DNA from: Bacteroidales bacterium
GTDB taxonomy: Bacteria; Bacteroidota; Bacteroidia; Bacteroidales; UBA7960
Length of the DNA: 7,779 nt
Reading direction: 5' to 3'
Assembly: GCA_003557965.1 (NCBI GenBank)
Contig: PWND01000069.1
Span: 1-7,779, forward strand
How positions within the stretch are numbered: position 1 is the stretch's first letter; each line of letters opens with the position of its first letter. Of this stretch, positions 1 through 6,446 are shown piece by piece. A model generated the notes under the pieces. That model ran no database searches. It worked only from the letters and a program-made list of their open reading frames with translations, and had not been told where the DNA came from. Both the position numbers and the translations under genes were made by a program.

Positions 1-1176
1 GGGGGCACTGTTGGTGATATTGAATCGCTTCCGTATATTGAGGCAATAAGGCAGTTAAAATGGGATCTGCCAAACCGCTGTCTTGTAATTCACCTGACAC
101 TGGTTCCTTACTTGTCAGCTGCTAAAGAGTTAAAGACAAAACCTACTCAGCATTCCGTAAAAACCATGTTGGAGTACGGAGTGCAACCCGATGTTCTTGT
201 TTGCAGAACAGAGCAGCCACTTAATGAGAGCATAAGAAACAAAATTGCATTATTTTGTAATGTTGAGTCTTCATCAGTTATTGAATCAATTGATACTGAT
301 AGTATTTACAGGGTTCCATTATTAATGCGTGAAGAAAAGCTTGACCGGGTTGTATTAAATAAGCTGAAATTATCAATTAGAAAAAGCTCTGATTTAAGCA
401 GTTGGGAAACTTTCGTTAATAAATTAACTAAGCCTGAGCGTTCAGTATCTGTTGCTTTGGTTGGCAAGTATGTTGAACTTGTTGACTCATATAAATCAAT
501 AATTGAGTCTTTTATTCATGCAGGCACACAAAACAATTGCAAAGTAGAGATAAAGCTTATACAATCAGAAAACATTAATGAAAACAACGTAAAAAATGAG
601 TTACAGTCAGTTTCAGGGATAGTTGTAGCACCCGGTTTTGGTGACAGAGGCATTGAAGGAAAAATATCTGCAATAAAATATGCAAGGGAAAACAACATGC
701 CATTTTTAGGTATTTGCCTGGGAATGCAATGTGCTGTTATTGAATTTGCCAGAAACGTTATTGGCCTAAAGAATGCTCATTCTACTGAAATGGATCCTAA
801 AACCCCCTACCCTGTAATTGATATAATGGAGGAGCAAAAGAACATTACCACCAAGGGTGGCACTATGCGTTTAGGTGCGTATAAATGCCGTATTAAAAAA
901 GGCTCAGCTGTTCATAAAATCTATAATAAACTGACAATAAGCGAACGCCACAGGCACAGGTATGAGTTTAATAATAAATACATGATGCAATTTCAAAAGC
1001 ACGGGATGATAGCAACCGGTATAAATCCTGAAACAAAACTTATTGAAGTTATGGAGCTTCAAGGGCATAAATGGTTTATTGGTGTGCAGTTTCACCCGGA
1101 ATATAAAAGCACCGTTGCTCAACCTCATCCTCTGTTTGTTGCTTTTTTGAAAAAAATAATTGAAAATGAGCAATAA
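1..1176 (+). CDS. pyrG: CTP synthase (glutamine-hydrolysing), 3' part, 5' end cut by window edge
   Basis: CTP synthase makes CTP from UTP, ATP and glutamine, the last step of de novo pyrimidine nucleotide synthesis, in the cytoplasm. The reading frame is open from base 1 (GGTVGDIES, the end of the synthetase active-site region) to the TAA at 1174-1176. About 391 codons are visible. E. coli PyrG has 545 residues, so roughly 145 N-terminal residues lie outside. A TTG near base 112 is an internal leucine codon (HLTLVPYLSA), not the start. The synthetase part carries KTKPTQHSVK. The class I glutaminase half follows, with the oxyanion loop VAPGFGDRG, the nucleophile Cys in GICLGMQ (codon 715-717), and the His and Glu of the triad in FHPE (His codon 1093-1095). 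Active-site residues in the visible part look intact. VAPGFG (where E. coli has VPGGFG) and GGTMRLG are wordings I associate with Bacteroidota. yidC follows in the same direction after 96 bp. The identification is secure. Confidence 0.98.
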   Translation, partial: GGTVGDIESLPYIEAIRQLKWDLPNRCLVIHLTLVPYLSAAKELKTKPTQHSVKTMLEYGVQPDVLVCRTEQPLNESIRNKIALFCNVESSSVIESIDTDSIYRVPLLMREEKLDRVVLNKLKLSIRKSSDLSSWETFVNKLTKPERSVSVALVGKYVELVDSYKSIIESFIHAGTQNNCKVEIKLIQSENINENNVKNELQSVSGIVVAPGFGDRGIEGKISAIKYARENNMPFLGICLGMQCAVIEFARNVIGLKNAHSTEMDPKTPYPVIDIMEEQKNITTKGGTMRLGAYKCRIKKGSAVHKIYNKLTISERHRHRYEFNNKYMMQFQKHGMIATGINPETKLIEVMELQGHKWFIGVQFHPEYKSTVAQPHPLFVAFLKKIIENEQ

Positions 1177-1193
1177 ATAAAAAGTTAACACTT

Positions 1194-1222
1194 TAGCTTA
1201 TAGATTTTTGTAATTTAAGCTA
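1194..1222. repeat. 7-bp perfect inverted repeat upstream of yidC
   Basis: TAGCTTA (1194-1200) and TAAGCTA (1216-1222) are perfect inverse complements separated by 15 bp. The right arm overlaps the first two bases of the putative yidC -7 box. The arms are A/T-rich, there is no G+C-rich stem and no T-run follows, so this does not look like an intrinsic terminator for pyrG. It could be a regulator binding site, but 7-bp arms in such A/T-rich DNA may arise by chance. Confidence 0.35.
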
Positions 1223-1228
1223 TATTTG
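1221..1228 (+). promoter_or_regulatory. Putative Bacteroidota-type -7 promoter box for yidC
   Basis: TATATTTG, followed by CA, matches the Bacteroidota -7 consensus TAnnTTTG exactly. Transcription would start near 1233-1235, leaving a leader of about 40 nt before the yidC ATG at 1273. I see no good TTG/TTTG -33 element at the usual distance. The box lies in the pyrG-yidC gap, which suggests yidC has its own promoter even if it is also read from pyrG. The leader has no Shine-Dalgarno sequence, as is common in this phylum. Confidence 0.5.
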
Positions 1229-1272
1229 CAGTCCCAAATAAAAATATATAAAAACATATCAGTAATTATATA

Positions 1273-3228
1273 ATGAGTAGAGATAACATAATAGGTATAA
1301 TAATTATACTGGCAATTTTAATAGGTTACAGCATTTATATTGCTCCATCAGAAGAAGAAAGGCTGGAGCAACAAAGAATACGCGACAGCATTGCAGATGC
1401 AAGGATGCAAGAAAAGCTTGAAAATGCTGAATTAGTGGAGGCAGACTCTCTTATGAGAGATACAGCAATAAAAACAGAAACTGAGAAAGTTGCTGATTTA
1501 AAAGATAGTGAGGTTAATGATAGCATTATTAAAGCTGAAACAAGAGACCGTTTTGGAATTTTTGCACCAGGGGCTACAGGAGATGATAAATATATTACTG
1601 TAGAAAGTGACTACCTGGTTTTAAGAATAAACACTAAAGGTGGTTTTCTTAAATCAGTAGAACTTAAAGATTATAAAACATGGGATCAAAAGCCTCTTAA
1701 GCTGTTTCATGAAGAGCATAGTGACTTTGCATTAACTTTTGCTTATGCCAACAGGGTATTATCAACTTCCGAATTGTTTTTTGAACCATATTTTTACAAT
1801 GAAAAAGTTACTGACAGCACTCATGTAAAAGTTGGCAACAAGGATTCCTTATGTTTTGGAATGAGGCTATATGTTGACACCCATATTGAAGACAGCCCTC
1901 AATATATTGAGTTTTATTATGGTGTAAAAAAAGATGACTATTTAATTGATTTTGATATACGTTTTGTGGGATTAGATAATGTTGTAAGCCAAAACCCTAT
2001 TATGGATTTAGGCTGGAATATTTTATCTCCACGACAGGAAAAAAGCTTTGTAAATGAGCAGCGAAACACTACTATGTATTATCAGTACCTGAATGATGGG
2101 GTTTCGAGGCTAAGAGATACACGTGACGACAGTGAAAGATTATCTAACAGGGTTAAATGGATTTCTTTCAAGCAGCAGTTCTTTTCCATAGTAATGATTG
2201 CTGACAACCACTTTACAAGTGCCAAAATCGAATCAATAATGATTGATGAGGATGATAATCCTGATTATACAAAAGATTTCAGGTCTTCAATAGTTGTTGA
2301 CTTAAGTATTGATGATGGCAGCAGCTTCCCTATGAACTTATATCTTGGGCCTAATCACTACCAAACCTTACGATCTTACGAACATAGCCTGGAAAGGCAA
2401 ATTCCACTGGGTTGGAGCTTTTTCCTTATGTCATGGATAAACAGGTATTTGGTTATTCCGGTTTTTAACTGGCTGGATTCAATGGATTTGAGCTATGGCC
2501 TTATTATCTTGTTACTAACCATAATGCTAAAGATAATACTTTTGCCAATTGCTTACAAAACATACATTTCATCTGCTAAAATGCGTGTGTTAAAACCTGA
2601 TATTGAAGAGCTTTCGAAGAAGTTTCCAAAGAAAGAAGATGCAATGAAGAAGCAGCAGGCAACGATGGCATTGTACAAGAAAGCAGGTGTTAACCCAATG
2701 GCAGGTTGTGTGCCATTACTGCTTCAGCTTCCAATTTTATTGGCTCTGTTCAGGTTCTTCCCGGCTTCTATTGAGCTCAGACAGGAAGGATTTCTATGGG
2801 CAGATGACCTCTCTTCATATGATTCTATATTAGACTTGCCATTTACTATTCCGTTTTATGGCGACCACGTGAGTTTGTTTACTATACTAATGGCTGTTTC
2901 TACCATTATTTATACAAAAATGAACTCTCAAATGATGAGCACCGGCAATCAAATGCCGGGCATGAAAATGATGCTGTACTTTATGCCTGTAATGCTGGTT
3001 TTTATTTTCAATAATTTTGCTTCAGGATTAAGCTATTATTACTTCCTCACTAATGTGCTTACATTTGGACAAATGTTTATTTTCAGGAGGTTCATTAATG
3101 AAGATGCGCTAAGGGCTAAAATAGAAGCAAATAAGAAAAAACCTGTTAAGCAGAGTAAGTGGGCGCAAAAGATGCAGAAGATAGCACAAGAAAAGCAAGC
3201 CGCTCAAAAAAGAAACAGAAGAAGGTAA
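1273..3228 (+). CDS. yidC: Membrane protein insertase YidC
   Basis: YidC (Oxa1/Alb3 family) inserts and folds inner-membrane proteins, alone or with the Sec translocon. The 651-residue protein has the Gram-negative layout. An N-terminal membrane anchor (residues about 5-23) is followed by a charged linker rich in Glu, Asp and Lys (25-95) and a large periplasmic beta domain (about 105-370). The conserved Oxa1 core contains TM2 (about 405-428), a cytoplasmic helical loop (429-475, with SAKMRVLKP and ALYKKAGVNPMAGC), TM3 (476-496), TM4 (533-548), TM5 (566-582) and TM6 (588-604). The tail (621-651) is strongly basic, with 13 Lys/Arg and one acidic residue. The groove Arg of E. coli YidC (R366) aligns by eye with Lys420 (TIMLKIILLP). 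I believe this swap is usual in Bacteroidota. The ATG at 1273 begins a typical MSRDNIIGI N-terminus. The gene follows pyrG and converges on mqnA with 5 bp between stops. The identification is secure. Confidence 0.97.
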   Translation: MSRDNIIGIIIILAILIGYSIYIAPSEEERLEQQRIRDSIADARMQEKLENAELVEADSLMRDTAIKTETEKVADLKDSEVNDSIIKAETRDRFGIFAPGATGDDKYITVESDYLVLRINTKGGFLKSVELKDYKTWDQKPLKLFHEEHSDFALTFAYANRVLSTSELFFEPYFYNEKVTDSTHVKVGNKDSLCFGMRLYVDTHIEDSPQYIEFYYGVKKDDYLIDFDIRFVGLDNVVSQNPIMDLGWNILSPRQEKSFVNEQRNTTMYYQYLNDGVSRLRDTRDDSERLSNRVKWISFKQQFFSIVMIADNHFTSAKIESIMIDEDDNPDYTKDFRSSIVVDLSIDDGSSFPMNLYLGPNHYQTLRSYEHSLERQIPLGWSFFLMSWINRYLVIPVFNWLDSMDLSYGLIILLLTIMLKIILLPIAYKTYISSAKMRVLKPDIEELSKKFPKKEDAMKKQQATMALYKKAGVNPMAGCVPLLLQLPILLALFRFFPASIELRQEGFLWADDLSSYDSILDLPFTIPFYGDHVSLFTILMAVSTIIYTKMNSQMMSTGNQMPGMKMMLYFMPVMLVFIFNNFASGLSYYYFLTNVLTFGQMFIFRRFINEDALRAKIEANKKKPVKQSKWAQKMQKIAQEKQAAQKRNRRR

Positions 3229-3233
3229 AAAAT

Positions 3234-3971
3234 TTATAACATTGAAATGAATTTATTCATTCCTTTCTTCAGGCTTTCATCAAAGTTATACTTTATATTG
3301 CCTGATAAATAAGAATAAACTTCTTCTTCTGATAAGCAATTATTTTTAGAATAATCAAACGATATCTGTTCAAGGCTGTTTATTCCTTTAGAAAAAGCTG
3401 TATTCAAAAGTTCAGAAAAGTATTCGTGATTTTGTTGTCTGCTAACCCAGCATGCAAAAACAAAAGGCAAACCTGTAAATGCCTTCCACTCTTGCGATAA
3501 ATCATACGAATATTTATAGCTTTTTGAGCTTTGAAAAGTTTTATCGCCTATCATTAAAACTGATTCATGCTTATCATGCTTATTATCATTTTCCAGGTTG
3601 ACTTCTTGCCATTTTGGAGATATTTTCCAGTATTTTTCAGCAAGAATTTTTATAAGTTTAGCAGATGTAACAGAATGATTATCAAGGTGGATTGTTTTTA
3701 TTTCATTAATTTTTACCTGGCTAAGCAACAATACTGTTTTAACTTCACCATCTGCTCCAATACAATAATCTGAAACAATATTAAAGCTATTAAGAGAGGG
3801 CAAAAACCCAACAGGTATTAAGGCAATATCTGACTTACCTGTATAAAAACTCTTCGCACAATTTACCGGTAACTCAATGTTAAGACAGGCTTTATCTACA
3901 ATTGCAGTATTTTTTAAACCATAAATAAATGGCAGCGAGTTAAGGTAAGATACTACGGAAATTTGCAACAT
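3234..3971 (-). CDS. mqnA: Chorismate dehydratase MqnA (futalosine menaquinone pathway)
   Basis: MqnA dehydrates chorismate to 3-[(1-carboxyvinyl)oxy]benzoate, the first committed step of the futalosine route to menaquinone, in the cytoplasm. The 245-residue protein has the fold of periplasmic binding proteins but no signal peptide. Family landmarks are SVVSYLNSLPFIYGL (residues 5-19), SDIALIPVGFL (47-57), YCIGADGEVKTVLLLS (69-84), the LDNHSVTSAKL segment (96-106), IGDKTF (141-146), and YDLSQEWKAFTGLPFVFACW (156-175), which ends in the family's typical TGLPFVFA. The length is slightly short for the family but complete, and it ends with the usual YLSGNIKYNFDES helix region. The ATG at 3971 leads directly into the conserved first strand, so the start is well placed. 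No other futalosine gene (mqnB, mqnC, mqnD, mqnE) is in the window. It lies 64 bp downstream of a sensor gene on the same strand, but no functional link is evident. Its presence implies menaquinone-based respiration. Confidence 0.92.
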   Translation of the reverse strand: MLQISVVSYLNSLPFIYGLKNTAIVDKACLNIELPVNCAKSFYTGKSDIALIPVGFLPSLNSFNIVSDYCIGADGEVKTVLLLSQVKINEIKTIHLDNHSVTSAKLIKILAEKYWKISPKWQEVNLENDNKHDKHESVLMIGDKTFQSSKSYKYSYDLSQEWKAFTGLPFVFACWVSRQQNHEYFSELLNTAFSKGINSLEQISFDYSKNNCLSEEEVYSYLSGNIKYNFDESLKKGMNKFISML

Positions 3972-3994
3972 TTGTAATATTCTTATATCCGGAA

Positions 3995-4002
3995 AAAATA
4001 TA
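3995..4002 (-). promoter_or_regulatory. Weak candidate -7 box upstream of mqnA
   Basis: On the minus strand this reads TATATTTT, one mismatch from the Bacteroidota -7 consensus TAnnTTTG, about 24 bp before the mqnA ATG. No convincing -33 element is seen. The 64-bp gap holds no other recognisable promoter, so mqnA either uses this weak box or is transcribed from the sensor genes upstream. Confidence 0.25.
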
Positions 4003-4022
4003 AAACTTTGTCAATATAAAAC
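3997..4022. repeat. 10-bp direct repeat in the mqnA leader
   Basis: AATATAAAAC occurs at 3997-4006 and again at 4013-4022 (plus-strand reading), separated by 6 bp, for a repeat period of 16 bp. It lies between the sensor stop codon and the mqnA start, and one copy contains most of the weak -7 candidate. It is low-complexity A/T sequence and may be chance. Confidence 0.35.
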
Positions 4023-4035
4023 CTTCTTTGGCTCA

Positions 4036-6366
4036 TTATTCAGAAATGTCAACTGCGAATTCCATTATTTTTAAAGGATTGCCATTTTGGTCTATCACAG
4101 GATAAAATATTCCTTTACATTCAATAAGCTCACCGCCTTTGGTTTTAATCTTGTATGCTTTTATTAAATGCTCTCCCGTTCTCATTTTTTGCCAAAACTC
4201 GGAATATTCATCTGTATTTGTGTAATCTTCACTTTCAAATAGAATTTTGTGATGTTGTCCCTTAATTTCTTCTTTTGAATATCCTGTAGTTTTGCAAAAG
4301 AAGTCATTAACATTCTTTATCATGCCATTAAAATCATATTCAACCAATAGTTGATATTTATTAGTTGCATTTATGACGTTTTGCAGTGTATGCTCCTTTC
4401 TTGTCATTTCCTCCTGGGTAGCATGCATTTCCTCCATGTTTTGGCGCATTTCTTCTTCCTGGGCTTTCATTTCTTCAGCTTGTTGCTGTGATTGTTCAAG
4501 TAAAAGCTTGGTACGTATATTTATTTTTACTGTTGAGATGGTACTTGCAATACTTTCTCCAACCTTTTCAATAAACTCAATCTCGTGATCTTCAAAAGGC
4601 TTAAACGAGGCTATTTCGATTACTCCAAACACTTCTTCATTTAATATCAGCGGTACAATAATAATATTTGAAGGATTTTCACTGCCTAATCCTGAAGTTA
4701 TTATCATATAATCATCAGGAACCTTTTTCAGGTTTATTGTTTTCTTTTCAAGAAAACATGCTCCAATTAAGCCTTCACCAAGATCAACTTTTTTTGCAAG
4801 ATACTTTTGTCTGTCATAAGCATAACATGCTTTTAACTCAAGAAATCTTTCATTTTCATCATCATCATTTAAAATAAAAACACCTCCTTGGTTTGCTTCA
4901 AGATATTTAACCAGGTTTTTTACTACGTTGAATGATAATGTTTCCATATTATCATTATCCTTTCTTAAAATATCTGCAAATTTAGCATGGCCTTGTGTTC
5001 CCCAACTTCTTTTTTTATCCTCTTCTTTGCGCTTTTCTTCCTCTTCTTTGGCATTTCTCAAGCTGGCTCTCATATTTAGCAGCGACTCTCCAAGCTCATC
5101 ATTATCACCTAAAAGTTCAAAATCTGCCTGAAGGTTGCCTTTTCCAATTTCATTAGCAAAATGGGCTGTTTTCCCCAAACCATCCAGTAAACTATTTAAA
5201 GATGATGAAATTTTTCCAATTTCATCATCAGTATTTACAGCAATCTTTTCTGTGTTTTTTAAATCACCATAGGATAATTTATCAACAACTTGGGTTAGTG
5301 TTGACAGAGGTTTGGCAATTTTCCTTGACACATAAAAAATAATATATGAAAGCACTATTAAGCCAATTAGAGCAAAAATCACTGATCTTATCAGAATTCT
5401 GTTTGCCTCTCTGACAATCACTTCCATCGGAACAACCGTTCCAACTGACCATGGTAAATCTGTATCGCCAATAATAACCGGTGCATAAGCTACATAAGCC
5501 TCACCACCAATATGATTGTCATGTACAATATGAGTGAAAAACTCGCCTTCGCTGATTCTTTCAATAACTTCGTTATCTATTGCATACTGGCGGCGAATAT
5601 CAATTATTTTTTCACCTACGAATGATTCATTAGGATGCCCCACATAAGTGCCATTATTAGATATGATGAAAGTATAACCCACATCATAAGGGGTGATTGA
5701 CTGCGATAATTCCTGAAATCTGTCTAATATTATATCTGTACCTGCCAAGCCAGCAAAATGTCCGTTTATTAACAAAGGAATGCACGGGCTTACTTCAAGA
5801 ACAAGGTCCTCATCTCTGCCTGTATATGTGTACCAATAAGGGTCAGATAAAAAATTAGTTTTATCGGTTTTTACCTGCAAATACAAACTTCCTTCATCAT
5901 CCCCATCAAGGTTAAGAGTATCTTGCTGGTATAAAACCTGATCTCCATGCCGGTAATAAGTTTGCCTTACCCTTCCGTATGGAAGTGTATAATCAGGGTC
6001 AATTGCATTTAACTCCCAGCTAACCCATGTTGAAAAGAAGTTTGGGTTTCTGGAAATGAAATCATATAACATTTCCCTGTAAAAGTCATAAAAAACTGTA
6101 TCCGGGACACTTTCAAAGCTTTGCATTGCCCACCCCATGCCTTTTGTCACATCAAAGTCATAGTTAAGCTCTGCTGTAATTAAATTAGCATATTCCCTGG
6201 CCTGTGTTTGTATATTTTCTTCTGCATCAGCAAAAACCTTATCTCTCACGCCTGTCATGATAAGACTAAAAGCAACTACATATATTATTATTGTAAAACC
6301 CAGAATAAACAATAAGAGTTTATTCTGAATTTTCATCTTTTTATAAAACTCCTTAAGTCTAAACAT
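4036..6366 (-). CDS. Membrane sensor: Cache-HAMP-HAMP-like-GAF-coiled coil-PAS, no output domain
   Basis: This 776-residue protein has a receptor layout. TM1 is at about 17-39. An extracytoplasmic double-Cache-type region (about 45-320) includes SDPYWYTYTGR, IPLLINGHFAGLAGTDI and YTFIISNNGTYVGHPN. TM2 is at about 325-346, and a HAMP domain (347-397, with DDEIGKISSSLNSL) follows. A second HAMP-like segment (402-438) has EIGKGNL and DELGESLLNM. Next are an acidic/basic linker, a GAF domain (about 470-612), a glutamine/glutamate-rich coiled coil (615-660) and a C-terminal PAS/PAC domain (663-775, ending MEFAVDISE). There is no histidine kinase, GGDEF, EAL, PP2C or MCP signalling domain, so it must act through a partner. 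The ligand is unknown; the classic amino-acid Cache motif is not evident. The ATG at 6366 gives the longest frame. An ATG at 6336 (MKIQNK, just before TM1) is also possible: an AAGGAG lies upstream of it, but 12 nt away. A paralogue lies 80 bp upstream. The architecture is secure; the pathway is unknown. Confidence 0.85.
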   Translation of the reverse strand: MFRLKEFYKKMKIQNKLLLFILGFTIIIYVVAFSLIMTGVRDKVFADAEENIQTQAREYANLITAELNYDFDVTKGMGWAMQSFESVPDTVFYDFYREMLYDFISRNPNFFSTWVSWELNAIDPDYTLPYGRVRQTYYRHGDQVLYQQDTLNLDGDDEGSLYLQVKTDKTNFLSDPYWYTYTGRDEDLVLEVSPCIPLLINGHFAGLAGTDIILDRFQELSQSITPYDVGYTFIISNNGTYVGHPNESFVGEKIIDIRRQYAIDNEVIERISEGEFFTHIVHDNHIGGEAYVAYAPVIIGDTDLPWSVGTVVPMEVIVREANRILIRSVIFALIGLIVLSYIIFYVSRKIAKPLSTLTQVVDKLSYGDLKNTEKIAVNTDDEIGKISSSLNSLLDGLGKTAHFANEIGKGNLQADFELLGDNDELGESLLNMRASLRNAKEEEEKRKEEDKKRSWGTQGHAKFADILRKDNDNMETLSFNVVKNLVKYLEANQGGVFILNDDDENERFLELKACYAYDRQKYLAKKVDLGEGLIGACFLEKKTINLKKVPDDYMIITSGLGSENPSNIIIVPLILNEEVFGVIEIASFKPFEDHEIEFIEKVGESIASTISTVKINIRTKLLLEQSQQQAEEMKAQEEEMRQNMEEMHATQEEMTRKEHTLQNVINATNKYQLLVEYDFNGMIKNVNDFFCKTTGYSKEEIKGQHHKILFESEDYTNTDEYSEFWQKMRTGEHLIKAYKIKTKGGELIECKGIFYPVIDQNGNPLKIMEFAVDISE
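4393..5226 (-). repeat. Paralogous core segment, copy 1 (end of HAMP, HAMP-like, GAF, coiled coil)
   Basis: Residues 381-658 of the complete sensor align almost without gaps with the matching part of the upstream sensor (6807-7643). One single-codon indel is visible in the GAF domain. From the HAMP-like segment's end to the coiled coil, roughly two thirds of residues agree by eye. The coil stretch AQEEEMRQNMEEMHATQEEM is identical. At DNA level a 17-bp exact match (4412-4428 against 6826-6842) lies in the coil. Similarity drops sharply at the PAS domain. This marks a gene duplication, not a mobile element. Confidence 0.75.
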
Positions 6367-6413
6367 CTTATTTCTTTTTACGTAATATCACTAATAAACA
6401 CAAATCTTATAGT

Positions 6414-6421
6414 CAAATATA
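6414..6421 (-). promoter_or_regulatory. Putative Bacteroidota-type -7 box for the complete sensor gene
   Basis: On the minus strand this reads TATATTTG, an exact match to TAnnTTTG, in the 80-bp gap between the two sensor genes. A start near 6407-6409 would give a leader of about 42 nt before the ATG at 6366, nearly the same as the layout upstream of yidC. No good -33 element is visible. It suggests the second sensor can be transcribed independently of the first. Confidence 0.45.
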
Positions 6422-6446
6422 GACATATATAAGGTTGTCTACTAAT

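Noticed and set aside
112..114. TTG as the start of the pyrG-like reading frame
   Set aside because: The frame is open to base 1 and the upstream residues (GGTVGDIES, NRCLVIHLTLVPY) are conserved CTP synthase sequence, so the gene begins outside the window.
904..1191. Minus-strand 95-codon frame opposite the end of pyrG
   Set aside because: It is antisense to the conserved glutaminase domain, and its translation has no family resemblance.
1177..1228. Intrinsic terminator after pyrG
   Set aside because: The only inverted repeat has 7-bp A/T-rich arms, a 15-nt loop and no T-run after it, so it does not fit a rho-independent terminator.
4373..5131. Plus-strand open frames opposite the complete sensor
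   Set aside because: They are Ser/Phe/Leu-rich translations, antisense to the acidic coiled-coil and linker regions, with no recognisable domain or promoter; typical antisense shadows.
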